In this document: in pieces, positions 43,973-53,191 of the stretch
How the letters are laid out: the number at the start of each line of letters is the position of its first letter
Position numbering within the stretch: the stretch's first letter is position 1
Assembly (NCBI RefSeq): GCF_000721705.1
Contig: NZ_JOJL01000020.1
Location: forward strand, 62,001-126,000
Length of the DNA stretch: 64,000 nt
Direction: 5' to 3'
Origin: Actinoplanes subtropicus
GTDB taxonomy: Bacteria > Actinomycetota > Actinomycetes > Mycobacteriales > Micromonosporaceae
Notes under the pieces: generated by a model
Told to the model about the DNA's origin: nothing
What the model saw: only the letters and a program-made list of their open reading frames with translations
Databases searched by the model: none
Made by a program: the position numbers and the translations under genes

Positions 43973-45178
43973 GCAGCGCCTCCCGGGAGGTGTTGTTAGC
44001 TTGGCTAACGATACTCCCCGTCGTCCGGCCTCGGAAGGTGACGCGAGCCACCACCGCCGTGACGATCAGCCCCAGCAGCTGGCAGCCGGCGATGCCGAGC
44101 AGCAGCACCACGGGGCCGGCCGACGCGGCGAGCCCGGCCACGGCCGCCGCCACCGCGGCCCCGGTGACCTTGAGACCGGCGCCGAGGGTGAACACCTGGG
44201 TCCGGGCCTCGGGCGGCGCGGCCCGGTCGCGGACCGCGAAGACCGCGACCACCAGGAGCGAACCGAGCGCGCCCGCGATCGCCAGCAGGACGAGCGCCGG
44301 CCATCCGTCCGGCGCCATCGCCACCAGGACGAAGACGGCCGTCGTTCCGGCAGGCAGAAGCGCGTGACCGCAAGCGGCGGACGACGCACCGGGAACACCG
44401 TCGTGAGCAGCGATCCGGCCAGCCCGCCGGCCGCCGTCACCGACAACACCAGGCCGGTGTACGCGGTGTCGTGCTGCCGGGCCGCCAGCAGCACCGCCAC
44501 CACCGGCAGCGCGCCGACCCCGGTGTCCTTGAGCACCGACCCGGCGGTCACCGCGCCCAGCTCCCGATCGCGCACGATCACCGACAGTGCCCCGGCCGAC
44601 TCGGCCCAGCGCCACCGCCGGCCCGAACCCGCCCGCAGCGGCAGCGACCCGGCCAGCACCGCCGCCGTCCCGGCCAGGCCGGCCAGCGCGAGCATCGACC
44701 AGAGCCCACCGGCGCTCGCGGCGATCACGGCGGCCAGGGCCGGACCGGCGATGCCCGCGACGGCGTACGTCGTCACGTCCAGCCCGAACGCCCGATCCAG
44801 CCGGTCACCGGCGAGTTCGCCGAGCAGGCTGGTGAGGCCGCCGATCAACAGCGGAGCGCAGCAACCCGCGGCGAGCAGCAGGCCGGCCGCCGCGACCGGG
44901 CACGGCCCGATCAGCGGTGCGGCGCCGGCCAGCGACGTCGCGTAGCCGAGAAACACGCCGGCGTAGAGTGCGCGCCGTCGCCGGGCGGCGTCGGCGAACG
45001 CGCCCACCACCGGAGCGGCCAGCACGTGCGGCACCATGAGCGCCGCGACCAGCAGGCCGCCCACCCCCGCCCGGCCGGTGCGCTCGATCGCGAGCAGGAG
45101 AACGGCGACCCTAGCGCCCTCGTCGGCGAGGCGCGCGCAGGCCGCCGTGCACACGTAGCGGCTCAGCACAAAGGACAT
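43926..45178 (-). pseudogene. MFS transporter with one-base frameshift
   Basis: The frame from ATG 45178 (MSFVLSRYVCTAACARLADE) encodes eight or so MFS helices to about 44350, where it leaves the family pattern. The rest (AGTTAVFVLVAMAPDGW, then LLAIAGALGSLLVVAVFAV and further helices) continues in another frame to the stop at 43926. One base lost in a C/G run near 44346-44352 accounts for this. The joined product of about 417 residues is a normal MFS length. It could be functional if the shift is a sequencing error. It starts 31 bp behind the hydrolase gene. Confidence 0.75.
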
Positions 45179-45209
45179 CGACCATGCCTTACCCGGATCG
45201 GGCCGAGGG

Positions 45210-46787
45210 TCACCCCACGCCGAACGGTTTAGGCTCCACCGCCGGGCAGCTCGCGCCGGCCGGCGGTCGGACCAGCTTGATCAGGTACGCGTCGGCGGTG
45301 GCCGCGACGCAGGGGCTGTCCTTGTAGACGACGTGCCCCCAGCCCTGGTAGGTGAGCAGGCTGCCGGCCGGGCCGGCCTGCCGCGCGACCCGCTGCGCCC
45401 AGACGTAGGCGGTGGCCGGGTCGTGCCGGCTGCCGATCAGCAGCACCGGGGCCAGGCCGGTCGGCGGGGTGAACGGGCGCTGCGGGTTCGGCGGCGCGAC
45501 CGGCCAGCCCAGGCAGTCCACGGTGGCGGAGAGCGCGAGCGGCGAGGCGATCATCTGCGGCGCGCGGGCGGCCAGGACCGACAGCCGCCGGTGCAGGTCG
45601 GCGAACCCGGTGATCGGCAGGTACCAGTCCGAGCAGATCACCGCGGCGAAGCTGTGCTCGCCCACGTCCATCGCGGACGCCGGCGCCGCGGGCACGGGCC
45701 GGGGCGGCGCGGCCCTGCGGGCTCCGCCGACTGATAGTCCAGGCTTGGGTAGGGACGCTCCGCCGACTGACAGTCCAGGCTTGGGTAGGGACGCTCCGCC
45801 GACTGATAGTCCAGGCTTGGGTAGGGACGCTCCGCCGACTGATAGTCCAGGCTTGGGTAGGGACGCTCCGCCGACTGACAGTCCAGGCTTGGGTAGGGAC
45901 GCTCCGCCCCGGTCGTAGGGGTTCTCCAGGGTGCCGGCCCGCGCCCGGGCGAGCAGCTTCGCCCACAGCGCCGGGATGTCCTGGCCGCGCAGCACGCACT
46001 GGGCATCGCGGGCGCACCACGAGACGAACTCGCGGAACGAGTCCTGGGCGGCGTCGGTCTCCTGCACCAGGAACGTGCCGATGCCGGCGCTGTGGTCCAT
46101 CACGCCGTCCAGCACCAGGGCGCGCAGCCGCTGCGGATAGCGCTCGGCGTACTGCTCGCCGATCAGCGACCCGTACGAGGCGCCGTAGAAGCTGATCTTC
46201 TGCTCGCTGAGGGCCGCGCGCAGCGCGTCGACGTCCCGCACCACGCTGAGGGTGTCGACGTGGTTGAAGACCGGGCCGGTGTGCGCGGCGCAGTCGGCGG
46301 CGAGCCGGCGGTTGTAGGCGATGGTCGACACGTACGCCGGCTCGGAGGTGATCAGCGGGTTCGGCCGCGCGTCGAGCAGGTCCTGCGTGCAGAGCACCGG
46401 GGTACTGCGGCCGACCCCGCGCGGGTCCAGGCCGACGATGTCGAAGTGTTTGCGCAGCTCCTCGGTGAAGAAGGTGGGCGCGTCGAAGGTGAAGTCCACC
46501 GCGGACCCGCCGGGCCCGCCCGGGTTGACGAACAGCGTGCCGATCCGTTGCGCCGGGTCGGTGGCCGGCCGGCGCGCCACGGTCAGCAGCACCGTCGGAC
46601 CCTGCGGATCGGCCCAGTCGGCCGGCACTCGGAACGTCCCGCACTGCACCTTCGCGTTCTCCGGGCACGCCTTCCAGGCGATGACCGGAGGCGCCACATC
46701 TTGCGCTTGGGCCGGGCTTTCCGCGTACGGGAACAGGGTTAGCAGCAGGACCACCGCGGCCCGCAAGGGTCGCGCCAAAGCTCGCAC
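45210..46787 (-). CDS. Exported alpha/beta hydrolase, tripeptidyl aminopeptidase-like, with internal 12-residue repeats
   Basis: 525 residues from GTG 46787 (GGAGAG upstream); an Arg-rich start and hydrophobic AAVVLLLTLFPYAESPAQA form the signal peptide. Core: LFVNPGGPGGSAVDF (oxyanion region), DIVGLDPRGVGRS, nucleophile GASYGSLIG, and a C-terminal TAP-like domain (PVLLIGSRHDPATAY ... WGHVVYKDSPC; the aspartate and histidine of the triad). The family removes N-terminal tripeptides outside the cell. Between the catalytic half and the TAP-like half sits an insert of five perfect 12-residue units (GGASLPKPGLSV) that homologues lack, followed by an Ala/Pro-rich linker. Confidence 0.88.
   Translation of the reverse strand: MRALARPLRAAVVLLLTLFPYAESPAQAQDVAPPVIAWKACPENAKVQCGTFRVPADWADPQGPTVLLTVARRPATDPAQRIGTLFVNPGGPGGSAVDFTFDAPTFFTEELRKHFDIVGLDPRGVGRSTPVLCTQDLLDARPNPLITSEPAYVSTIAYNRRLAADCAAHTGPVFNHVDTLSVVRDVDALRAALSEQKISFYGASYGSLIGEQYAERYPQRLRALVLDGVMDHSAGIGTFLVQETDAAQDSFREFVSWCARDAQCVLRGQDIPALWAKLLARARAGTLENPYDRGGASLPKPGLSVGGASLPKPGLSVGGASLPKPGLSVGGASLPKPGLSVGGASLPKPGLSVGGARRAAPPRPVPAAPASAMDVGEHSFAAVICSDWYLPITGFADLHRRLSVLAARAPQMIASPLALSATVDCLGWPVAPPNPQRPFTPPTGLAPVLLIGSRHDPATAYVWAQRVARQAGPAGSLLTYQGWGHVVYKDSPCVAATADAYLIKLVRPPAGASCPAVEPKPFGVG
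45721..45900. repeat. 36-bp tandem repeat inside a coding sequence, 5 units
   Basis: Five nearly identical 36-bp units; the only variation is T/C at one position (TGATAG or TGACAG). Read on the minus strand they encode GGASLPKPGLSV in phase. A sixth partial unit (GCTCCGCC) follows. Confidence 0.97.
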
Positions 46788-46903
46788 CGCGCTGTCTCTC
46801 CGCCCTGCACGGCAGCGGCACCGCGCCGGCCCATCGTCGGACGAATCATGATCGCCGGACCGGGAAACGGGTGAATTTCGCCAGGCCGTGGCAGGGTATC
46901 CCG

Positions 46904-48034
46904 ATGACCACCGCACCCCTCTCGCGTCTGGTCGCGATCGCGGCCGGCGCGGCATTTCTTTCCGCCTGCACCAACGGCTCGTCACCGCAGGTGGAGGCCC
47001 CTTCGGCCGCGGCGCCCGCGGCTTCCACCAGCCCCACGCTGCCGCAGACCGACGGGTCGTTCACCCCCCAGCGCGGCACCCCCGACCTGAGCAAGCCACA
47101 GACCGTGATGACCGGCCTCGAGGTCCCGTGGGGCCTCGCCTTCCTGCCCGACGGCGGCGCGCTGGTCAGCGAGCGGGACAAGGGCGACATCATCTACATC
47201 CCGGCGCGGGGCGGCAAGCCGTCGCGGGTCTACAAGATCGAGGAGTCGCAGGGCGGCGGCGAGGGCGGCCTGCTGGGTCTCGCGATCGACCCCGAATACC
47301 CCAAGAACGGTTTCGTGTACGCCTATTACACCGCCGCGACCGAGAACAGGATCGCCCGGTTCCGGCTGAACGACACCCGGCCCACCGTGATCTTCTCGGG
47401 CATCACCCGGGGTCCGCGGCACAACGGCGGCCGGATCGCGTTCGGGCCGGACGGGATGCTCTACGTCGGCACCGGCGACTCCAGCGACGGCGCGCAGTCG
47501 CAGGACCCGGCCGACGTGAACGGCAAGATCCTGCGGCTCACCCGGGACGGCAAGCCGGCGCCGGGCAACCCGACCCCGGGTTCGCCGGTCTGGTCGATGG
47601 GTCATCGCAACGTGCAGGGCCTGGCCTGGGGCCCGGACAAGAAGATGTACGCGATCGAGTTCGGCCAGGACACCTGGGACGAGGTGAACGTCATCGAGCC
47701 CGGCAGGAACTACGGCTGGCCCGAGGCGGAGGGCAAGGCCGGCAACCCGAAGTACGTCGACCCGATCGTGCAGTGGAGCACTGACGAGGCCTCGCCGTCC
47801 GGGGCGGCGATCTCCGGGAACACGCTGTACGTCGCGGCGCTCAAGGGCGAGCGGCTGTGGCTCGTACCGCTGAAGGGTGGCGCCCCGCGGTCCGAGTTCA
47901 CCGGGAGGTACGGGCGGCTGCGCACGGTGGCGATCGCGCCGGACGGCGCGCTGTGGCTGATGACGTCGAATCGGGACGGTCGCGGCGACCCGAAGGACGG
48001 CGACGACCGGATCCTGCGGTTCCCGCTCGGTTGA
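46904..48034 (+). CDS. PQQ-dependent sugar dehydrogenase-like lipoprotein (soluble GDH family)
   Basis: 376 residues from ATG 46904 (MTTAPLSRLVAIAAG). The lipobox LSAC (FLSACTNG) predicts a membrane-anchored, exported lipoprotein with a Ser/Ala/Pro-rich linker. The propeller has GLEVPWGLAFLPDGGALVSE, GGEGGLLGLAIDP, HNGGRIAFGPDGMLYVGTGD, SMGHRNVQGLAW and WDEVNVIEPGRNYGWP, the signatures of soluble quinoprotein glucose/aldose dehydrogenases. The motif HxxN/HNGG contacts PQQ. No PQQ genes are seen here, and some family members use other roles. Divergent from the peptidase-like hydrolase. Confidence 0.88.
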   Translation: MTTAPLSRLVAIAAGAAFLSACTNGSSPQVEAPSAAAPAASTSPTLPQTDGSFTPQRGTPDLSKPQTVMTGLEVPWGLAFLPDGGALVSERDKGDIIYIPARGGKPSRVYKIEESQGGGEGGLLGLAIDPEYPKNGFVYAYYTAATENRIARFRLNDTRPTVIFSGITRGPRHNGGRIAFGPDGMLYVGTGDSSDGAQSQDPADVNGKILRLTRDGKPAPGNPTPGSPVWSMGHRNVQGLAWGPDKKMYAIEFGQDTWDEVNVIEPGRNYGWPEAEGKAGNPKYVDPIVQWSTDEASPSGAAISGNTLYVAALKGERLWLVPLKGGAPRSEFTGRYGRLRTVAIAPDGALWLMTSNRDGRGDPKDGDDRILRFPLG

Positions 48035-48040
48035 CAGCGG

Positions 48041-48077
48041 CGGGCCCGGTCCGTTGACGGCTCACGGACCGGGCCCG
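48041..48077. terminator. Bidirectional terminator hairpin
   Basis: A perfect 14-bp inverted repeat (48041-48054 with 48064-48077) and a 9-nt loop lie exactly between the convergent sugar-dehydrogenase gene and the small gene at 48082-48339. Confidence 0.75.
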
Positions 48078-48081
48078 GCGC

Positions 48082-48339
48082 TCATCTCTTGGTGGCGTTC
48101 GGGGGTAGTTGGGGAAGGGCCGAGATCGCGTTGGCGTACTGCGCGATCTGACGGCCGTTGGGCACGACTCCGACGGCGCGGAGCTGGTCGTGGATCGCCT
48201 GCGCAACATCACCTTCGGACTGACCGCGGTGTGTCTGCGCGACCTTGTTGATGACGTAGTCGATCCGCACCTGTGCCTGCCAGCCGGCGGGTCGGCTGCC
48301 GCCGGATGAGGCGAGGCTGACTTTGGCTAGTGGTTCCAT
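48082..48339 (-). CDS. Small conserved hypothetical protein
   Basis: 85 residues from ATG 48339. The central segment VRIDYVINKVAQTHRGQSEG, then DVAQAIHDQLRAVGVVPNGR, looks like a small helical domain; no named family. It is bounded by a terminator at its 3' end and a separate gene upstream. A monocistronic small cytosolic protein is likely. Confidence 0.55.
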   Translation of the reverse strand: MEPLAKVSLASSGGSRPAGWQAQVRIDYVINKVAQTHRGQSEGDVAQAIHDQLRAVGVVPNGRQIAQYANAISALPQLPPNATKR

Positions 48340-48428
48340 GCCCTGTCTATCGGAAGGTCAGACCCCGGACTCGAAGATATGGGTACCCGGTGCAACCGAA
48401 TCGCACCGAGGGCACACCCCCTCGGCGA

Positions 48429-48719
48429 TCAGTCCGGCTCGTCGCTCGGTTTCGTGTCCGTTTCGTCCGCCGGTTCGGGCAGCGCGTCGGGCGGGCTCAG
48501 CCGCAGCCAGAGCAGCACGAGCAGGCCGAAGACGAGCATGGCGAGGCCCATCCAGAGGTTGATGTGCACGCCCTGCGCCTTCTTCACCTCGGCGGTGGAG
48601 TCGAACAGGCCGATCACCGTGACGATGATCCCGTAGACCACGAAGAGGCCGCCGATCACCAGCCGGACGTCGAACAGCCGGGCGGCGCGCCGGCGGCCGG
48701 CCTCGGTCTCGTTTGCCAT
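48429..48719 (-). CDS. Small two-helix membrane protein paired with the solute symporter
   Basis: 96 residues: two hydrophobic helices (VIGGLFVVYGIIVTVIGLF and LWMGLAMLVFGLLVLLWL) joined by a short polar loop, with an acidic tail (DETDTKPSDEPD). It starts 13 bp after the symporter stop on the same strand, and similar small proteins accompany SSS transporters in actinobacteria, suggesting an accessory role. Confidence 0.75.
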   Translation of the reverse strand: MANETEAGRRRAARLFDVRLVIGGLFVVYGIIVTVIGLFDSTAEVKKAQGVHINLWMGLAMLVFGLLVLLWLRLSPPDALPEPADETDTKPSDEPD

Positions 48720-48732
48720 GACGGTTCTCCCC

Positions 48733-50403
48733 TCACCAGACCGGGATGTACAGGAGGACGGCGAGCACGAGCGCGATCACCCCGAGCAGCACCGGGTTGC
48801 GCCACCACACCCGGTCGCCGGCCATGATCACCTCGCCCGAGGTGGTGGTGCCGCCCAGCCCGTACACCAGGCCCCGCAGTTCGTTCTCGGGTTTCGGCGG
48901 GGTGAACTGGGTGACGATGATCGCGACGATGACGGCCACGACGAACGCGGCGCCCGCGCCCCAGAAGCTCTCGTCCAGGTCGGAGTGGAACTTGAGCACC
49001 TTGCTCAGGTGCAGGATGTACAGCGTCAGCGACGCCAGGAAGCCGAGCACCAGCGACCAGAAGCCGGCCCAGGCGGACATCCGCTTCCAGAACATGCCGA
49101 CGATGAAGGTGGCGAACAGCGGCGCGTTGAACAGCGAGAACAGCGCCTGGATGTAGTTCATGATGTTGTTGAACCCGGCCGCGATGAACGCCGTGCCGAT
49201 GCCGATCAGGATGCCGCCGATCGTGGCGATCCGTCCGACCCGCAGGTAGTACGCGTCGTCGCGATCCTTGCGGATGTAGGACTGCCAGATGTCGTACGTG
49301 AAGACGGTGTTGAACCCGGAGACGTTGGCCGCCATGCCCGCCATGAAGGAGGCCATCAGGCCGGTCACCGCCACCCCGAGCACGCCGTTGGGCAGCAGGT
49401 CGCGCATGAGCTGCGGGATCGCGTAGTTGTACTGCAGGTCGCCGGTCTCGGCGCCCAGCCCCTTGACGGTGACCAGCGCGATCAGGCCGGGGATCACGGT
49501 CACCGCCGGGATCACCAGCTTCGGGAAGGCGCCGATGATCGGAGTACGCCGGGCGGCGCTCATGTTCTTGGCCGAGAGCGCCCGCTGCACCTCGGCGAAG
49601 TTGGTCGTCCAGTACCCGAAGGAGAGCACGAAGCCGAGGCCGAAGATGATGCCGATCCAGTTCGCGCCCAGCGGGTTGTCGGTGCTCGCCGTGTTGGACC
49701 AGGTGTGCAGGCCGGCCTCGCCGAGCGGGGTTTGCCGCACCTTCTCGAACAGGCCGCCGATGCCGCCGACCTTGACCAGGCCGATGATCGTGATCGGGAT
49801 CAGGCCGGCCAGGATCACGAAGAACTGCAGCACCTCGTTGTAGATCGCCGAGGAAAGGCCGCCGAGGGTGATGTAGACCAGCACGATGGCGGCGCCGAGA
49901 ATGATCGACAGCCAGAGCGGCCAGCCGAGCAGCGCCTCGAGGATCAGCGCGAGGGCGAACAGGTTGACGCCGGCAATGAGCACCTGGGCGACCGCGAAGC
50001 TGATCCCGTTGAACAGGTGGGTGCCGTTGTTGAAACGCCGCCGCAGGAACTCGGGGACGCTGCGCACCTTGGAGCCGTAGTAGAACGGCATCATCACGAT
50101 GCCGAGGAAGACCATCGCCGGCACCGCGCCGACCCAGTAGTAGTGCAGGGTCATCAGGCCGTACTGGGCGCCGTTGGCGGCCATGCCGAGGATCTCGATG
50201 GCACCGAGGTTCGCCGAGATGAAGGCGAGGCCGGTCACCCAGGCCGGCATCGACCGGCCGGAAAGGAAGAAGTCGGCACTGGTGTGGATCGCCGCGCGGG
50301 CCGCGAAACCGATGCCCAGCACGGTGAGGAAATACAGCGCGAGGATCAGGTAGTCGAAGACGTTCAGGTCGAGCCGGAGTCCGCTCGCGGCGAGCTCATG
50401 CAC
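48733..50403 (-). CDS. Sodium:solute symporter (SSS family, vSGLT-like)
   Basis: 556 residues from GTG 50403 with GGAGGTGG 6 nt upstream. Around 13-14 hydrophobic helices. Family motifs: DFFLSGRSMPAWVTGLAFIS and NLGAIEILGMAANGAQYG near the N-terminus, then RSVPEFLRRRFNN and a TLGGLSSAIYNEVLQFF block. The last matches the sugar-transporting SGLT branch (GGLxAVxxTDxxQ family) rather than proline or pantothenate carriers. It probably imports a sugar with Na+. Operon with the small membrane protein. Confidence 0.9.
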   Translation of the reverse strand: MHELAASGLRLDLNVFDYLILALYFLTVLGIGFAARAAIHTSADFFLSGRSMPAWVTGLAFISANLGAIEILGMAANGAQYGLMTLHYYWVGAVPAMVFLGIVMMPFYYGSKVRSVPEFLRRRFNNGTHLFNGISFAVAQVLIAGVNLFALALILEALLGWPLWLSIILGAAIVLVYITLGGLSSAIYNEVLQFFVILAGLIPITIIGLVKVGGIGGLFEKVRQTPLGEAGLHTWSNTASTDNPLGANWIGIIFGLGFVLSFGYWTTNFAEVQRALSAKNMSAARRTPIIGAFPKLVIPAVTVIPGLIALVTVKGLGAETGDLQYNYAIPQLMRDLLPNGVLGVAVTGLMASFMAGMAANVSGFNTVFTYDIWQSYIRKDRDDAYYLRVGRIATIGGILIGIGTAFIAAGFNNIMNYIQALFSLFNAPLFATFIVGMFWKRMSAWAGFWSLVLGFLASLTLYILHLSKVLKFHSDLDESFWGAGAAFVVAVIVAIIVTQFTPPKPENELRGLVYGLGGTTTSGEVIMAGDRVWWRNPVLLGVIALVLAVLLYIPVW

Positions 50404-50452
50404 GGGCCACCTCCAAGGCAAGTCGCCACCGTCTACCCGGCATGAAGATGTT

Positions 50453-51115
50453 TCACACGCGTTGCGCCACAAGCACCCCCAAACCGTCCAGGATGCGCCC
50501 GAGTCCGAAGTCGAACGCGTCGTCGGCGCCGCCGTGCGCGGCCACGTCGGCCAGGGCGGCGACGACCGCCGGGTAGCGCTCGGCATGGTCGCGCACGACC
50601 ATGCCCATCGCGGCGGCCAGATCGCTCTCCGCCCCGCCGGCCTGCCCGGCGATCATCCGGACGTGCCCGGCCAGGGTGGCCACCGCATCCAGCCGCTCGG
50701 CGCCGGTCAGGCCGGGCGGCAGCACGACCAGCGCCCGCTCCATCCAGGCCACCTCGTTCGGCCCGATCGGGCGGCGGCCGGTGCTCGCCTCGAGCGCCCA
50801 GGCATGCCCGCCATACGCCCGCAGCAACGCCGTCGCCCAGTCGGTCAGCGCCCGCCGCCACTCCCCCACGATCGGCGGCGGCGGGTCGAGCGCGCGCTCG
50901 AGCATCGCCGCGACCAGCTCGACCTTGCCCGGCAGGTATCGATACAGGGACATCTTCGTATAGCCGAGGTCGGCGGCGACCCGCTGCATGGAGACGGCCG
51001 CCAGCCCCTCGGCGTCGGCGATCGCGATGGCGGCATCGGCGATCTGCTCGAGGGTGAGCGCCGGCTTGGGCCCACGGGTCGGCCGCGGGCGCGGCGCCCA
51101 GAAGAAGTCAGCCAT
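50453..51115 (-). CDS. TetR family regulator (TetR_C-type)
   Basis: 220 residues from ATG 51115 (GGGAAGG upstream). The DNA-binding domain: LTLEQIADAAIAIADAEGLA, AVSMQRVAADLGYTKMSLYR, YLPGKVELVAAM. The ligand domain has GEWRRALTDWATALLRAYGG, resembling TetR-class drug-sensing repressors. Divergent from an FAD monooxygenase of the TetX/aromatic hydroxylase group, which it most likely represses. Confidence 0.9.
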   Translation of the reverse strand: MADFFWAPRPRPTRGPKPALTLEQIADAAIAIADAEGLAAVSMQRVAADLGYTKMSLYRYLPGKVELVAAMLERALDPPPPIVGEWRRALTDWATALLRAYGGHAWALEASTGRRPIGPNEVAWMERALVVLPPGLTGAERLDAVATLAGHVRMIAGQAGGAESDLAAAMGMVVRDHAERYPAVVAALADVAAHGGADDAFDFGLGRILDGLGVLVAQRV

Positions 51116-51214
51116 CTTGCCTTCCCTTCGAACAGCGTCTACCGTACACAGAAATAACCGAGTCCGATGGACACAGTTTTCGGTTTTCAGTCGACACAGC
51201 TTGAGGAGACGAAG

Positions 51215-52402
51215 ATGGACGTCCTGATCTCGGGCGCGAGCATCGCCGGCCCGGCGCTGGCCTACTGGCTCGCCCGCTACGGCTTCGGCGTGACCGTCGT
51301 CGAGGCGGCGCCCGCGCTGCGCACCGGCGGCCGGGCGGTCGACTTCCGCGGCGACCTGCACCTGGGCGTGCTCGACAAGATGGGCGTGCTTCCGGCGCTG
51401 CGCTCGGTGCAGACCCACGGCACCGCCATGCGCGTCGTCGACGCCCAGGGCCGGCGCCTGATGGAGTGGCCGGCCGGCCTGGCCGGCGGCGATCTGGAGG
51501 TCCGCCGCGGCGACCTGTCCCGCATCCTGTGCGACGCCTCCCCCACCACGGAGTATCTGTTCGGCGACCGCATCACCGCGATGACCGAGACACCCGAGGG
51601 CGTCACGGTCACCTTCGCGAGCGGCCTGCGCCGCCCGTTCGCCCTGGTGATCGGCGCCGACGGCGTGCACTCCGGCGTCCGCCGCCTGGCCTTCGGCCCC
51701 GAGGACCGTTTCGTGAAACACCTGGGCTACTACGTGGCCGGCTGGGACGTCCCCAACACGTGGTCCCTGACCAACGACCTCCTGCTGCACAACGAGCCCG
51801 GCCGCATGATCAGCGCCGGCGCCGACCACCGCCACCCCGACCGGGCGTCGGCGTTCGTAGCCTTCGCTTCCCCCCTCTTGCAATACGACCGCCACGACCG
51901 CGACGCCCAGAAGCGCCTGCTACGCGACCGCTACGCCGGCATGGGCTGGCTGGCCCCGCAACTGCTGGACGCCCTGGACTCGGCCCCCGACTTCTGGCTC
52001 GACCAGATCTGCCGAGTCGACAATCCCCACTGGACCAAGGGCAGAGTCGCCCTGGTAGGCGACGCGGCTTGCGGCGCCACCATCGGCGGCCAGGGCAACG
52101 GCACCGCCATAGTCTCGGCCTACGTCCTGGCCGGCGAGCTGGCCGCAGCCAACGGCGACCACAAAGTCGCGTTCCCCGCCTACGAGCGCCGCATCGGCAG
52201 CTTCGCCCGCCGCACCCAAAAGGGCGGCGACACCACCGGCAAGTTCCTGGCCCCCAAAACCGCCACCGGCATCCGAGCCCGCAACTACTTGAACAACAAG
52301 CAGTGGTTCCTCGACCTGACCTTCAAAATCGCGGCCGACCGCAGCACCAACCTGACCCTCCCCGACTACCCGTCCCTGGCCCTCACCCGCCCACCCCGCT
52401 GA
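51215..52402 (+). CDS. FAD-dependent monooxygenase (aromatic hydroxylase / TetX-like)
   Basis: 395 residues from ATG 51215 after GAGGAG. N-terminal FAD dinucleotide motif VLISGASIAGPALAYWLARY (GxSIAGxxxA), the mid-protein GADGVHSGVRRL (DG motif that binds FAD and NADPH), and WTKGRVALVGDAACGATIGG (GD motif). Single-component class A flavoprotein hydroxylase, cytosolic, oxidising an aromatic or polyketide-like compound. Divergent from TetR with a 99-bp gap; the gap holds two imperfect direct repeats containing ACACAG that may be operator half-sites. Confidence 0.92.
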   Translation: MDVLISGASIAGPALAYWLARYGFGVTVVEAAPALRTGGRAVDFRGDLHLGVLDKMGVLPALRSVQTHGTAMRVVDAQGRRLMEWPAGLAGGDLEVRRGDLSRILCDASPTTEYLFGDRITAMTETPEGVTVTFASGLRRPFALVIGADGVHSGVRRLAFGPEDRFVKHLGYYVAGWDVPNTWSLTNDLLLHNEPGRMISAGADHRHPDRASAFVAFASPLLQYDRHDRDAQKRLLRDRYAGMGWLAPQLLDALDSAPDFWLDQICRVDNPHWTKGRVALVGDAACGATIGGQGNGTAIVSAYVLAGELAAANGDHKVAFPAYERRIGSFARRTQKGGDTTGKFLAPKTATGIRARNYLNNKQWFLDLTFKIAADRSTNLTLPDYPSLALTRPPR

Positions 52403-52415
52403 TTCCGCTGCTTTC

Positions 52416-53188
52416 AAGATCGGCACCGGCACTGCGGTGCTGGACCGAAGACGACCGAACCCGCGTCTACCTGACCGACGGCTACGTGGCGCCGCCGCAC
52501 CGGCGGCACGGCCTGGGCGGGCGGCTGCTGCGCAGGGCGGAGGTTGCCGCAGCCCGGCTTGCCGCCGGCGGCGTCGCGGACGGCGGGGTCATGCTGGGGC
52601 GGCAACGCCTCGACAGCCCAACCCGACCGGGCGGCGTTACTGCAGCGCAGCGGGTACCGGCAGGTGTTCACCATGGTCGAGATGGAACACGACGGGTCCC
52701 CGGCGCCACCTCGGCGGTTACCCGATGGCGTCACCATTCGTGCCGCCACGGTCGAGGATGCGCGACCGCTGCTGGCCCTCACCGCTCGCGCCTGGGCAAG
52801 GCGACCGTACTTCACCCTGCCGGCCGAGGATCGGTTCCGCGCCTGGCTGGGCCGGTCGCAGCTGTCGTTTCAGGTCGCGACCACCGGTGACCGCATCGTA
52901 GGGTTCGTCGCCGCAAGCCGTACTCCAGCCCGTGTCGAGATCGAGGACGTTCAGGTCGATCCCGACTTCCAGCGCCGCGGCCTGGCGACCGCGATGCCGA
53001 CCCGGACACTCACCGCACCGGCCCTGCACGACGCCCGCCCGATCCGCCTTCATACCGAGGGGCACGACCCCGCCGGAGCGCGGTCGCTGTACGAGCGGCT
53101 CGGCTTCCGCGTCATCCGTGAGCACCACCGATACCGCAAAGCACTCAGCCCACAGCGCAACATCACACCCGCAGACCTTGAAACCTAA
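52416..53188 (+). pseudogene. Tandem GNAT acetyltransferase, 5'-truncated and frameshifted
   Basis: The first GNAT half survives only from strand 4 on: TRVYLTDGYVAPPHRRHGLG (acetyl-CoA loop) and GRLLRRAEVAAARLAAGG. At about 52595, in a G run after VML, the frame shifts and continues as GGNASTAQPDRAALLQRSGY, then the second GNAT half (RAATVEDARPLLALTARAWA, VDPDFQRRGLATAM, LYERLGFRVIREH). The expected N-terminal 70 residues are lost at the junction with the monooxygenase gene. The intact frame 52544-53188 might still express the second half. Confidence 0.7.
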
Positions 53189-53191
53189 GTG

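Noticed and set aside
48718..50445. Plus-strand frame opposite the symporter
   Set aside because: Antisense shadow; the symporter frame has clear membrane helices and a ribosome site.
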